Positions 1 through 6,827 are shown, numbered from the stretch's first letter. The stretch: DNA of 11,968 nucleotides from Pseudomonadota bacterium (GCA_023399815.1 JAEWOJ010000026.1:1-11968); one strand, 5' to 3'. Numbers and translations: made by a program. Notes: a model not told the origin generated them from the sequence alone.

Positions 1-11
1 GAAAAGCCTGA

Positions 12-17
12 TAGGAT
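12..17 (+). promoter_or_regulatory. Candidate -10 box for the SRPBCC/GyrI-like gene
   Basis: TAGGAT fits the TANNNT pattern of a sigma-70 -10 box and lies about 53 bases before the ATG at 71. The -35 region would fall at or beyond the left edge of the window, so it cannot be judged. The leader contains a short possible hairpin (GGCCG 41-45 with CGGCC 52-56) and a GGAG ribosome-binding site at 59-62. Confidence 0.35.
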
Positions 18-70
18 GGGGGCTTCGCTTCAATCAACCCGGCCGTGGGATCGGCCCCGGAGACTCCTGA

Positions 71-1144
71 ATGACCCGTATTATCGAGTTCCTGATCGCC
101 TTGGGGATCGTGGCTGGCCTGTTCGTCATCATCGGCGTGTGCCTGCCGGGCGAGCGCCATATTTCCGAAAGCATCGAAACCAACCGCAAGATGACGATCG
201 TGTACGACACGGTCAACAGCCTGCGCCGCTTCAAGGACTGGAACCCGCTGGTGCTGCGTGACAAGGGCATCGAGCTGAAGTACAGCGGTCCGGACGCCGG
301 CAAGGGCGCCCGCATGGAGTTCAGCTCCACGGACAGCGCGCTGGGCCAGGGCAGCTGGGAGATCACCGACAGCGAGGAGAACAAGCGCGTCGTGATCGCC
401 ATCGAGGACCAGACCAAGGGGCATGACAAGGTCACCACCTTCAATCTGGAACCGACCGGCAAGGGCGGCCGCAACGTCAAGATCACCCAGGACTACAGCG
501 TCGACTACGGTTTCGACCTGTTCGGCCGCTACGCCGGTCTGTACGTCAGCCGCCACATCGGCGACGACCTGAAGCTGGGCCTGTCGCGCATGGCCAACAT
601 GCTGGCCTCGGTGCCGAACGTCGACTACCGCGCCGCCGAAGCGCCGCTGACCGACCTGAAGGTCGTGGACGTGCCGGCCGAGGACCTGCTGGTGGTCAAC
701 GCCGGCAACATCGACCGCAGCAACGAGAGCATCCGCAAGTCGATCCAGGACAACCAGGAGTGGATCAAGCGCGCGATGGAAGCCAACGGCCTGGAAGCCG
801 CCGGTCCGGTGCGCATCGTGACCACCGACTTCGGCGCCGAGAAGTACGCGTTCGACGTGGCCCAGCCGGTGCGCAAGGCCGGTGCAGCCGCCGACGCCAG
901 GCTCGACGTGAAGGTCCCGTCCGGCAACCCGGTCGCCTACCAGCACGTGGACGCGCACCGTTCCGCGTTCGCTTCCTACACCGGCCACATGGCGGGCCTG
1001 GACGTCGCCCGCAACGCGCTGCGGGCCTGGGCGACGACCACCGGTTACGAAGTGATCGACCGTCCGTACGAATCGTGGAAGGGCGGCGTGGACAAGGCCT
1101 TCACCACCGACGGCAGCTACGACGTGTACTGGTCGGTCAAGTAA
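71..1144 (+). CDS. Membrane-anchored SRPBCC-family protein with C-terminal GyrI-like domain
   Basis: The 357-residue protein begins with one membrane helix (residues about 5-24), which probably anchors it in the inner membrane with the rest outside the cytoplasm. Residues about 29-180 look like an SRPBCC (START/polyketide cyclase) fold, a hydrophobic-ligand pocket. The cues are DTVNSLRRFKDWNPL near 46-60, a GxGARMEF stretch near 77-84 and a long C-terminal helix. Residues about 195-355 resemble the GyrI-like/SOUL small-molecule binding domain, ending with the typical RPYESW at 331-336. The start is supported by GGAG eight bases upstream. Codon use is very even and G/C-ending, as in well expressed genes. 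It appears to be a single-gene unit, because a strong terminator follows. The ligand is unknown. The domain calls come from pattern recognition, and the enzyme label 'cyclase' should not be taken literally. Confidence 0.88.
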   Translation: MTRIIEFLIALGIVAGLFVIIGVCLPGERHISESIETNRKMTIVYDTVNSLRRFKDWNPLVLRDKGIELKYSGPDAGKGARMEFSSTDSALGQGSWEITDSEENKRVVIAIEDQTKGHDKVTTFNLEPTGKGGRNVKITQDYSVDYGFDLFGRYAGLYVSRHIGDDLKLGLSRMANMLASVPNVDYRAAEAPLTDLKVVDVPAEDLLVVNAGNIDRSNESIRKSIQDNQEWIKRAMEANGLEAAGPVRIVTTDFGAEKYAFDVAQPVRKAGAAADARLDVKVPSGNPVAYQHVDAHRSAFASYTGHMAGLDVARNALRAWATTTGYEVIDRPYESWKGGVDKAFTTDGSYDVYWSVK

Positions 1145-1177
1145 CCGGCCTGCCGCGAAAGATGAAGTGATGTACCG

Positions 1178-1212
1178 AAAACGCGCCGCCTACTGCGGCG
1201 CGTTTTCTTTTT
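1178..1212 (+). terminator. Strong rho-independent terminator
   Basis: A perfect 12-bp stem (AAAACGCGCCGC at 1178-1189 with GCGGCGCGTTTT at 1195-1206) encloses a 5-nt loop. It runs into a T-rich tract, TTTTCTTTTT (1203-1212). It lies 33 bases after the stop of the SRPBCC gene and should end its transcript. It separates that gene from the DUF423 gene. Confidence 0.95.
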
Positions 1213-1326
1213 GCCGCCGCGGCCTTTCCGGAGTGGCGTTCTTTGGACCATCGACATGCGATGCCGGTGGTCGCGCGCCCGGCGGTTCCGGGGCCGCGAC
1301 ACCGTGATCGACGAAGGGGGCAGGTG

Positions 1327-1698
1327 ATGCTGGGTCTGGAACGGAGGGTACGCAAGCCATCGTTCGTGGCGTTCTGCGGGGCGTTGCTCGCCGCCGTCGC
1401 GGTGGGCCTGTCGGCCTACGCCGCGCACGGCGTGAGCGAGCCGGTGGCGCAGTCCCACATGGAAACCGCCGCGCTGTACGCCTTCGGCCATGGCGCGGTG
1501 CTGGCGGTGCTCGGCCCCGCGTCGTTGAACGCCGTCGGCCGCACCGCGCTCTATGTCCTGCTGCTGGGCGTGCTGCTGTTCTCCGGCAGCGTGGCCGGCG
1601 GCGCGCTGGGGCTGTGGCCGACGAGCCTGGCGCCGGCCGGCGGCATGGCGCTGATGGCGGGCTGGGTGCTGCTGGCGCTCAGTGCGTTGAAGCGGTAG
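1327..1698 (+). CDS. DUF423 family small integral membrane protein (YgdD/TMEM256-like)
   Basis: The 123-residue hydrophobic protein has about four membrane helices (roughly 12-33, 48-68, 73-93 and 102-120). Several DUF423 hallmarks are visible: an AYAAHGV segment (30-36, matching the usual GAHG motif), a tyrosine- and histidine-containing second helix (51-55), FSGS (85-88) and a final PAGGMALMAGWVLLAL helix. The biochemical role of this inner-membrane family is not known. The ATG at 1327 was chosen because an AAGGGGG Shine-Dalgarno sequence ends about 7 bases before it. An in-frame GTG directly before it (1324) is an alternative. The reading frame stays open upstream to 1243, but that extension is rich in Arg, Pro and Gly and looks non-coding. 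The next gene begins only 6 bases after the stop, so the two are probably co-transcribed. Confidence 0.88.
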   Translation: MLGLERRVRKPSFVAFCGALLAAVAVGLSAYAAHGVSEPVAQSHMETAALYAFGHGAVLAVLGPASLNAVGRTALYVLLLGVLLFSGSVAGGALGLWPTSLAPAGGMALMAGWVLLALSALKR

Positions 1699-1704
1699 GC
1701 GGCG

Positions 1705-2379
1705 ATGCCCCGGCACGCGCGTGGGTTCGACGTGGAGCAGGCGCTGGCGCACCTGCAGCGGCGCGACCGGCGCCTGGCCGGCTGGATCCGCCGTCTCGGT
1801 CCGCTGGAGATGCCGGCCGGCTGGCGCGCGCCGTTCGATCCGGTCGATGCGTTGGCGCGCGCCATCCTGTTCCAGCAGCTCAGCGGCAAGGCCGCCTCGA
1901 CGATTGTTGGACGGGTGGAGGCAGCGATCGGCAGCGCGAGGCTGCACGCCGACACGCTCGGCCGCATCGACGATGCCGGCCTGCGCGCCTGCGGCGTGTC
2001 CGGCAACAAGGCGCTGGCGCTGCGCGACCTGGCGCGCCGCGAGCAGGCCGGGGAAATCCCTTCGACCCGGCAGATGGCGTGGATGCACCACGACGCCATC
2101 GTAGAGGCATTGGTGCCGATCCGCGGCATCGGCCGCTGGACGGTGGAGATGATGCTGATGTTCCGGCTCGGCCGGCCCGACATCCTGCCGATCGACGACC
2201 TGGGCATCCGCAAGGGCGCGCAGCGGGTCGATGGCGGCGAGGCGATGCCGACGCCGCGCGAGCTGCTGGCGCGTGGCGAGCGCTGGGGCCCGTACCGCAC
2301 CTGGGCCAGCATGTACCTGTGGCGGATCGCCGATTTCGATGATGCCGGCGGCGCGAAGACCAATCGTTCGCAGGATTGA
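1705..2379 (+). CDS. DNA-3-methyladenine glycosylase II (AlkA-type, HhH-GPD superfamily)
   Basis: This 224-residue cytoplasmic base-excision repair enzyme should remove alkylated purines such as 3-methyladenine by cleaving the N-glycosidic bond. Visible landmarks are FQQLSGKAAST (56-66), typical of the family's first conserved helix, and the helix-hairpin-helix LVPIRGIGRWTVEMM (136-150). The LPIDDLGIRKG stretch (161-171) follows, and Asp165 matches the catalytic aspartate (Asp238 of E. coli AlkA). The protein is shorter than E. coli AlkA (282 residues). It lacks the AlkA N-terminal beta domain, as do many bacterial and yeast MAG-like forms, and no Ada methyltransferase domain is fused. The ATG lies 6 bases after the DUF423 stop with a weak GGCGG-like ribosome site, so translation may depend on the upstream gene. 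The family call is firm; the exact substrate range is inferred. Confidence 0.92.
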   Translation: MPRHARGFDVEQALAHLQRRDRRLAGWIRRLGPLEMPAGWRAPFDPVDALARAILFQQLSGKAASTIVGRVEAAIGSARLHADTLGRIDDAGLRACGVSGNKALALRDLARREQAGEIPSTRQMAWMHHDAIVEALVPIRGIGRWTVEMMLMFRLGRPDILPIDDLGIRKGAQRVDGGEAMPTPRELLARGERWGPYRTWASMYLWRIADFDDAGGAKTNRSQD

Positions 2380-2401
2380 CGCGGCGGGGTCGCAGGCCGC
2401 G
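2380..2401. other. Short inverted repeat between convergent genes
   Basis: CGCGGC (2380-2385) can pair with GCCGCG (2396-2401) around a 10-nt loop in the 33-bp space between two convergent stop codons. There is no T tract. It could help end transcription from either side, but by-chance pairing in GC-rich DNA is equally possible. Confidence 0.25.
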
Positions 2402-2412
2402 CTGGCGGCGCG

Positions 2413-2919
2413 TCAGGGCTCGCGGCTGCTCCCGGAGGGCGCGAACAGCGGGTTTTCGCTGAGGGACGGCCGGGACACGGGCGGGTTGCGCATCCACTCC
2501 TTCACGAAGCGGTGGTAGCGGAAGGTCGCCGTCATCGCACGGAAGTAGAAGATCGCGAACACCAGTCCGAACACGATGCCGGTGGGCTGGCCGGTCTGCC
2601 GCATGATCAGGATCTTGGACAGCACGAAATAGGCCAGCATGACGGTGGCCGCGGTCCGGCTGCGCTTGCGGATGCCGAATGCCAACAGGGCGATGAGGCC
2701 GACGTCGATGAGATTGAAGGCGCTGAAGACGGTCTGGTCGCCGCTCTGGCGCAATGACAGGAGCGTGGCCAGCAGGGTCATGGCGCACGACAGGCAGGCG
2801 GCGATCCAGCCATGGCGGATCGGTGCGGCGATGGTTTCGGGTATCTGCCGCTCGGCAGGCCGGAGGTCGTGCCCGGAGACGGGAGTAGCGGGTGGCGCAT
2901 AGGGATTGGGATCGCTCAT
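2413..2919 (-). CDS. Four-helix integral membrane protein with N-terminal NPYAPP motif, function unknown
   Basis: The 168-residue protein starts with a hydrophilic tail carrying NPYAPP (residues 5-10). This short motif occurs at the start of many otherwise unrelated bacterial membrane proteins. Four hydrophobic segments follow, at about 36-55, 65-83, 88-106 and 112-131. A polar, proline-containing C-terminal tail ends the protein (about 132-168). No catalytic motif is visible, so no function is assigned. The start is supported by AAGGA about 8 bases before the ATG. The gene converges on the glycosylase gene. It lies 85 bases downstream of the M15 peptidase gene on the same strand, so it may be read from that promoter or from its own. 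Confidence 0.8.
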   Translation of the reverse strand: MSDPNPYAPPATPVSGHDLRPAERQIPETIAAPIRHGWIAACLSCAMTLLATLLSLRQSGDQTVFSAFNLIDVGLIALLAFGIRKRSRTAATVMLAYFVLSKILIMRQTGQPTGIVFGLVFAIFYFRAMTATFRYHRFVKEWMRNPPVSRPSLSENPLFAPSGSSREP

Positions 2920-3004
2920 GGTCTCGTCCTTGTCATGCTCGTTCGTGATGGGAATGCCGCGCGTGGAGGTATCCGCCGCGTGATCCGTGGATGCCCCGCA
3001 GCGG

Positions 3005-3862
3005 TCAGGCGCCGACCGCGTGGCACCAGTGCCACGGCTCGTAGACGATGCCGTGCGGGTTGTCGCGCGGGTAGCTCATGCGGAAGCCGAAATCGCCGGC
3101 ATGCGCCTGCAGCCAGGCGAAGGCCGGGGTGCGCTCGAACGATTCCTCCGCGGGCGGTTCGCCGGGCGTGCCGATGTCCAGCGCGTTGCCGCCATGGTGT
3201 TCGCTGTAGCCGGGCGCCGCGTTGACGGTGAGGATCTCCGCCACGTCCAGACCGCGCGCGAGTTTGCGTTCGAAGATGCCCAGCTGGTAGTCGTGGCTGC
3301 GGTAGCCGGAGATCGCATCCAGGGCGATGCCATCGGCCGCGGCGGCGTCGCGCAGGCGTTGCCAGGCGCGCGCGGCGATGCGGGTCAGCCAGAGCGCGCG
3401 GCGGTAGCGGTCCAGGCCGGCGAAGTGCAGGCACGCGGGCTCGGCGACCAGCGGCAGGCCGCTGCTGTCGGCATAGCCTTCGTCCAGCCCGAGGCGCTGC
3501 AGGCGCTCGTTGAGGCGGTCCAGCGGCAGTGGAGCCTCCGGTGGCGGGCCGCGCCGGAGCGATGGATCGTCGAGGCGTTGCAGCGCGGCTTCGATGCCGG
3601 GCTCGCGCGCGAGGCGTTCGACCATCGGCATCAACCCTTCCGGCAGCAGCGCCGCCAGGTAGCGGCCGTCGCGCTTGCGGCGCAGCACGGTGCGCGCACG
3701 GGCGAGCAGGCGCGCGTCATGGTTGCTGCGCGCGCGCAGCAGGCCGCCCGGCCAGAGTTCGATGTCGGGCGTGTTGATCAACAGGCGTGGGGCAGGGCGC
3801 ATGCACGCAGCTTGGGGGATTGCCGCGGGGTTGTCGATTGCGCCGCCGGGGGCGTGCGCCAT
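3005..3862 (-). CDS. VanY-like D-alanyl-D-alanine carboxypeptidase (peptidase M15B family)
   Basis: This zinc peptidase should cleave the terminal D-Ala from peptidoglycan stem peptides. The catalytic half carries all family signatures: SGYRSHDYQ (185-193), SEHHGGNALD (220-229, the SxHxxGxAxD motif with zinc ligands His222 and Asp229) and EPWHW (275-279, catalytic Glu275 and zinc ligand His278). The first 150 residues form an Arg/Leu-rich helical region with no recognised domain. No signal peptide or membrane helix is visible, which is unusual for an enzyme acting on the cell wall. The start is uncertain. ATG at 3862 gives 285 residues; ATG at 3802 gives 265 residues beginning MRPAPRLLINTPDIEL. 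Neither has a good Shine-Dalgarno sequence, and the 20 extra residues look non-conserved. The family call is secure from the intact active site. Confidence 0.88.
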   Translation of the reverse strand: MAHAPGGAIDNPAAIPQAACMRPAPRLLINTPDIELWPGGLLRARSNHDARLLARARTVLRRKRDGRYLAALLPEGLMPMVERLAREPGIEAALQRLDDPSLRRGPPPEAPLPLDRLNERLQRLGLDEGYADSSGLPLVAEPACLHFAGLDRYRRALWLTRIAARAWQRLRDAAAADGIALDAISGYRSHDYQLGIFERKLARGLDVAEILTVNAAPGYSEHHGGNALDIGTPGEPPAEESFERTPAFAWLQAHAGDFGFRMSYPRDNPHGIVYEPWHWCHAVGA

Positions 3863-3913
3863 TCTGTCAGTGACTCGCCTCGGCAGCGTGCATCGATAGG
3901 GCGGGTGGGGGCT

Positions 3914-3919
3914 ATTGTC
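3914..3919 (-). promoter_or_regulatory. Weak candidate -10 box for the M15 peptidase gene
   Basis: On the minus strand GACAAT (3919 to 3914) matches TATAAT at four of six positions. It lies about 50 bases before the ATG at 3862. A second candidate, TATCGA, lies at 3898-3893. No convincing -35 box accompanies either. Confidence 0.2.
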
Positions 3920-3931
3920 CCGGCATGCCGG
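3920..3931. repeat. 12-bp perfect palindrome CCGGCATGCCGG
   Basis: A perfect 12-bp inverted repeat lies between the end of the SPFH operon and the M15 peptidase gene, next to the REP-like element. It could be part of the operon's 3' structure or a protein-binding site upstream of the peptidase gene. No evidence decides between these. Confidence 0.4.
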
Positions 3932-3946
3932 TATTCGACATGACGC

Positions 3947-3970
3947 GTTGGGGGCGTAGCCCCGACCTAC
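3947..3970. repeat. REP-like palindrome at the 3' end of the SPFH operon
   Basis: The sequence GTTGGGGGCGTAGCCCCGAC (3948-3967) folds into a stem of about 7 bp with one G-T wobble. On the minus strand it starts GTAGGTCGGGGCTACG, directly after the TAA of the PH-domain gene. This resembles the short palindromic GTCGGGGC-type repeats scattered between genes in xanthomonad genomes; that comparison is from memory. Such elements often lie at transcript ends and may stabilise the mRNA 3' end or aid termination. There is no T tract, so it is not a classical terminator. Confidence 0.5.
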
Positions 3971-4531
3971 TTACGGCGCGGGCTCGCCGGCCAGCCGCTT
4001 CAGTTCGTCGAGCAGGGCGCGCGGCTGCTCGGGAGAAATCAAGGCCAACGAGCCATCGCGCAGCGGCAGCGCCAACACGCGGTTGCTGTCGGTGATCAGG
4101 CAGAACGCCTTGCCACCATCGCGCATGCGGAAATGGCCGGCCTTGAAGCCTGGCAGGCTGAAACCGTTGGTCTTGATCGCCGGTTTCAATTCCCGGTGCT
4201 CGGCCAGATCGACGATGCGTGCCCGTTCCAGGCGCAGTTCGCCGATGGCGATGGCCTTGGTATAGAACGTGGAGCGCAGGGTCAGGCCCGAGGCGTCGAG
4301 CGTGATCCGCCGCCGCCTGTATGCCAGGTTCACCACCCCGCCGGCCAGCACCACCAGCGCGGGGCCGAGCCAGGCGCGGGTATCTGCCAGCCGGGCCACG
4401 CCCTGGTCGCCGAGCAGGAAGGCCAGCGGCAGCAGGATCGCCGCCGCCAGTATTCCCCACAGGATCAGCAGTGGCGCGCGGCCCGGCGGGGCGACGGGAT
4501 AGTCCTTCGGGGCTTGCGGTGCAAGTGGCAT
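3971..4531 (-). CDS. Membrane-anchored bacterial PH-domain protein, last gene of the SPFH operon
   Basis: The 186-residue protein has a proline-rich N-terminus and two membrane helices (about 19-40 and 55-71). A C-terminal domain of about 110 residues follows, rich in beta strands: RRRITLDASGLTLRS near 73-87, the FSLPGFKAGHFRMRDGGKAF region at 124-143, and a final helix with LLDELKRLAG. This layout fits the bacterial PH-domain group (bPH_5-like) that sits on two membrane helices; the assignment rests on recognising the pattern. PH-like domains bind protein or lipid partners, and no enzyme motif is seen. ATG at 4531 was chosen because AGGAA lies 8 bases upstream. The frame stays open further upstream, but there it overlaps the CPBP gene in another frame and is a shadow. 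The gene follows the CPBP gene after 22 bases. Confidence 0.82.
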   Translation of the reverse strand: MPLAPQAPKDYPVAPPGRAPLLILWGILAAAILLPLAFLLGDQGVARLADTRAWLGPALVVLAGGVVNLAYRRRRITLDASGLTLRSTFYTKAIAIGELRLERARIVDLAEHRELKPAIKTNGFSLPGFKAGHFRMRDGGKAFCLITDSNRVLALPLRDGSLALISPEQPRALLDELKRLAGEPAP

Positions 4532-4553
4532 CGGTCGGGTTCCTGTGGGACGG

Positions 4554-5351
4554 TCAGGGCGTGCCGGTGGCCAGCAGCGGCGCCAGTACGTGCAGCACCA
4601 GGTCGGCGCTGAAATGGGCCAGCATCGCCATCTCCAGCCCGCGCCGCCAGTACAGCCAGCCGCAGACGCTGCCGACCAGCGCATTGAGGAAGACGGTGCG
4701 CAGCACGACCAGGGCGTCCAGCCCCCAGATGTGCGCGGCGGCGGGCAGGTGGCCGATGCCGAACAGCACGGCGGCCAGCACGATGGCGACGTGGAAGCCC
4801 GCATTGCCCGGCACGCGGCGGCGCAGGCGGGCGACGACCCACAGCATCAGCGTCATCAGGAACAGCCGCATCTGCAGCTCTTCGGCGATGCCGCCGTAGA
4901 ACGACGCCAGCAGGCCGTTGAGCGCCGACATGCCGGCAGCGGTCGCCTGCGGCGGGTTGAGCATCGCGGGCAGCCAGGGATCGATCCACTGCATGCACAG
5001 CAGCACCGCCGCCCCCGAGGCGCCGCCCAGCAGGATGGCCTGCAGCGGTGCGGGGCGATGCGGGACGTCGCCCGCGCCGCCGCACCAGCGGCGCAGCAGC
5101 GGTGCGCCCAGGCCAAGCCGGTGGCCCATGCGCAGGCCCAGCAGCGACAACGCGCCGAGCAGCACGAACGCCTGCAGCGTCTGCGCGACCACCAGCACGG
5201 GCAGGGGCAGCGGAATGCGCTCCAGCGTCTCCGGCATGAGCTGCAGCAGATAGGGGAACAGGGCGGCCGTGGCCAGCGCCGCGGCCAGTCCGAGCACGCC
5301 CGCGACCTTCAGGTCGATCTTCCACGAAGGCGTGGCGGCGTGCGGATTCAT
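4554..5351 (-). CDS. CPBP family intramembrane glutamic endopeptidase (Abi/CAAX protease-like)
   Basis: The 265-residue polytopic membrane protein carries all three CPBP motifs. These are EELQMR (residues 157-162, the EExxxR motif with the catalytic glutamates), FGIGH (197-201, FxxxH) and HFSAD (246-250, HxxxD). About seven or eight hydrophobic segments are visible, including 17-38, 51-74, 103-120, 164-176, 187-200 and 214-234. The family includes Rce1-type CAAX proteases and bacterial relatives that cleave or process membrane proteins, some giving immunity to bacteriocins. The substrate here is unknown. The ATG overlaps the TGA of the upstream hydrolase gene (ATGA, 5348-5351), so translation is probably coupled. 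A good GGAGG lies 7 bases before the ATG. An open frame continues far upstream, but it is antiphase to the hydrolase gene and not real. Confidence 0.92.
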   Translation of the reverse strand: MNPHAATPSWKIDLKVAGVLGLAAALATAALFPYLLQLMPETLERIPLPLPVLVVAQTLQAFVLLGALSLLGLRMGHRLGLGAPLLRRWCGGAGDVPHRPAPLQAILLGGASGAAVLLCMQWIDPWLPAMLNPPQATAAGMSALNGLLASFYGGIAEELQMRLFLMTLMLWVVARLRRRVPGNAGFHVAIVLAAVLFGIGHLPAAAHIWGLDALVVLRTVFLNALVGSVCGWLYWRRGLEMAMLAHFSADLVLHVLAPLLATGTP

Positions 5352-6643
5352 TGCCGCGCCTCCACCCAGCGGGCGATGTCGTCGATCAGCGTGGCATCGA
5401 CGTGGCCGGGCGTCCTGTATTCGTCCAGCGTGCCCGTGCCTTCGCCGGCGATGCCGAGGTGGTTGAGCGACGGGTAGAAGTGGAAGTCGTAGCGCGGCCC
5501 CAGCAGTCCCTGCTGCCAGCGCTGCCAGTCGGCATCGACCACCTGGAAGTCGCGGCCGCCCTGCAGCAGCAGGACCGGCAGTCCGCTGGCGCGCGCATCG
5601 GCGACCGGATCGACCCGTTCCAGCTGCTGCCAGTAGCGGCCGGGCAGCTCCAGCAGTTTCGCCTCCGGATCGTGGCGGACCTGGGCGATGGCGGCGTCGA
5701 GCGCCTCCAGGTACGCCTGCTCCTCGGCGCTGACGCTGCCGTCGAGAGAAGCCAGGTAGCGGTTCTGTTCGCCGAGCAGGTCGAGGATCGGGCGCGCGGG
5801 CGCGGCCAGCAGGATCAGGCCCGCCACGTCGCCGTGGCTGTTCCCGGCGATGCGGCCGGCGAGCAGGCCGCCCTGGCTGTGGCCGAGGACATGGATGCGC
5901 CTGCGGTCGATGCCGGCATTGCCGGCCAGCGCGGCGACGGCGGCGACGGCATCGTCGGTGGTTTCGTCGTCGATGCCGAACGTGCCGCGGAAATCCTGCG
6001 GCCGCGCCTGCGTGCGCTTGTCGTAGCGCAGCGACGCGATGCCGTGCGCGGCGAGGCCGCGCGCGATGTCGAGGAACGGACGGTTGGCGCCGATGGTCTC
6101 GTCGCGGTCCTGCGGGCCCGAGCCATGCACCAGCACGACCGCCGGGAACGGTCCCCTGCCCTTGGGCAGGGTCAGCGTGCCCGGCAGCCCGGGCTTGCCC
6201 GCGGCCGGCGCGGGCAGGGTGATGTCCCGCTCGGTGTAGGGAGCATCCGTGATCGGCGGCGGGGGCGGTGGTGGCGCCGGCTGCACCATGAAGCCGGCGA
6301 TGCGGTCGTCCTTGTCCAGCACCACGCGCGCCAGCAGGTTGCCGCGCGTGTATTCCAGCGGAACCACGACGATGCGATAGCCGTCGGCCTCGCTGGTCGT
6401 GGCCACACCGCGCCTGCCGGCCGCGCCCATCTGCGCGGGCAGCGATTCCCACACGGCCTTGAGCTTGTCGGCGGGAACCGCGGCCTTCATCTCCGGCGAG
6501 AACGTCGCTTCGGCGGCGGCGTACTGGCCGGCATCGAGCTGGTCGAGCAGGCGCGCGGCCAGTACGGCGGGGGCGTCGGCGGCGGAAGCCGCGGCCGAGG
6601 CCATGATCGCCACGCCGGCGATCCATGCCTGCAGGCGCTTCAT
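5348..6643 (-). CDS. Exported alpha/beta hydrolase with N-terminal DUF3887-like domain
   Basis: The 431-residue precursor starts with a clear signal peptide (MKRLQAWIAGVAIMASAAASA, probable cut after residue 21), placing the enzyme in the periplasm or outside. Residues about 25-120 resemble DUF3887, a small NTF2-like cone often found before serine hydrolases. A PAPPPPPPP linker (122-130) leads to the alpha/beta hydrolase domain. That domain has an oxyanion-type HGSG (173-176), the nucleophile elbow GHSQGG with Ser256, a probable acid Asp365 in QGGRDFQ and a probable His395 in NHLG. All three catalytic residues are therefore present. It is probably an esterase, lipase or peptidase; the substrate is not predictable from sequence. 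The start is backed by AAGGAAG about 6 bases upstream. It follows the DUF4177 gene after one base and overlaps the CPBP gene by four. Confidence 0.9.
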   Translation of the reverse strand: MKRLQAWIAGVAIMASAAASAADAPAVLAARLLDQLDAGQYAAAEATFSPEMKAAVPADKLKAVWESLPAQMGAAGRRGVATTSEADGYRIVVVPLEYTRGNLLARVVLDKDDRIAGFMVQPAPPPPPPPITDAPYTERDITLPAPAAGKPGLPGTLTLPKGRGPFPAVVLVHGSGPQDRDETIGANRPFLDIARGLAAHGIASLRYDKRTQARPQDFRGTFGIDDETTDDAVAAVAALAGNAGIDRRRIHVLGHSQGGLLAGRIAGNSHGDVAGLILLAAPARPILDLLGEQNRYLASLDGSVSAEEQAYLEALDAAIAQVRHDPEAKLLELPGRYWQQLERVDPVADARASGLPVLLLQGGRDFQVVDADWQRWQQGLLGPRYDFHFYPSLNHLGIAGEGTGTLDEYRTPGHVDATLIDDIARWVEARQ

Positions 6644-6644
6644 C

Positions 6645-6827
6645 TCAGGCTTCCTTCTTGAAGACCAGGGTGGGCGAGGAAATGGAGGGCGTGGCGTGCA
6701 CCACGTTGACCAGTTCCCAGCCGAGCCGGCCCTGCCGGTCCAGTTCCTCCTGCATCGCCTCGGCCTTGAAGTCGCCCAGCATGCCGGTCTTCACCTTGAC
6801 GACGAGATACTTCCACTGCTTGCTCAT
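6645..6827 (-). CDS. DUF4177 family small protein
   Basis: This 60-residue soluble protein begins WKYLVVKV, contains a helix with EELDRQGRLGWELVNVV (residues 27-43) and ends LVFKKEA. That pattern (strand, helix, GWELV, terminal strand ending in FK) is the hallmark of DUF4177, a small alpha/beta family of unknown function. The ATG overlaps the stop of the RHH gene (ATGA, 6824-6827). A strong GAGGAAG ribosome site lies just upstream, within the RHH coding region. The hydrolase gene starts one base after its stop. The tight packing between a DNA-binding protein and an exported enzyme suggests co-expression in fixed proportion. No molecular role can be stated. Confidence 0.85.
   Translation of the reverse strand: MSKQWKYLVVKVKTGMLGDFKAEAMQEELDRQGRLGWELVNVVHATPSISSPTLVFKKEA

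Noticed and set aside
2380..2412. Terminator between the glycosylase and NPYAPP genes
   Set aside because: The 6-bp inverted repeat has a 10-nt loop and no T tract, so it is listed only as a weak structure.
2987..3943. A 318-codon plus-strand frame opposite the M15 peptidase gene
   Set aside because: The opposite strand encodes the intact peptidase motifs. This frame has no recognisable domain and typical shadow composition.
4551..4804. N-terminal extension of the PH-domain protein
   Set aside because: The extra 91 residues overlap the CPBP gene in another frame and are Trp/Cys/Arg/Pro-rich. The ATG at 4531 has a proper ribosome site.
4554..6626. A 690-codon open frame on the minus strand ending in the CPBP protein
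   Set aside because: Its first two thirds overlap the hydrolase gene in another frame and are Arg/Gly/Pro/His-rich low-complexity sequence. Only the last 265 residues (from 5351) are a real protein.
5351..6661. A 436-codon plus-strand frame opposite the hydrolase gene
   Set aside because: It is antisense to a gene with signal peptide and full catalytic residues. Its translation is Arg/Ala/Gly/Gln-rich with no motif, as expected of a GC-rich shadow frame.
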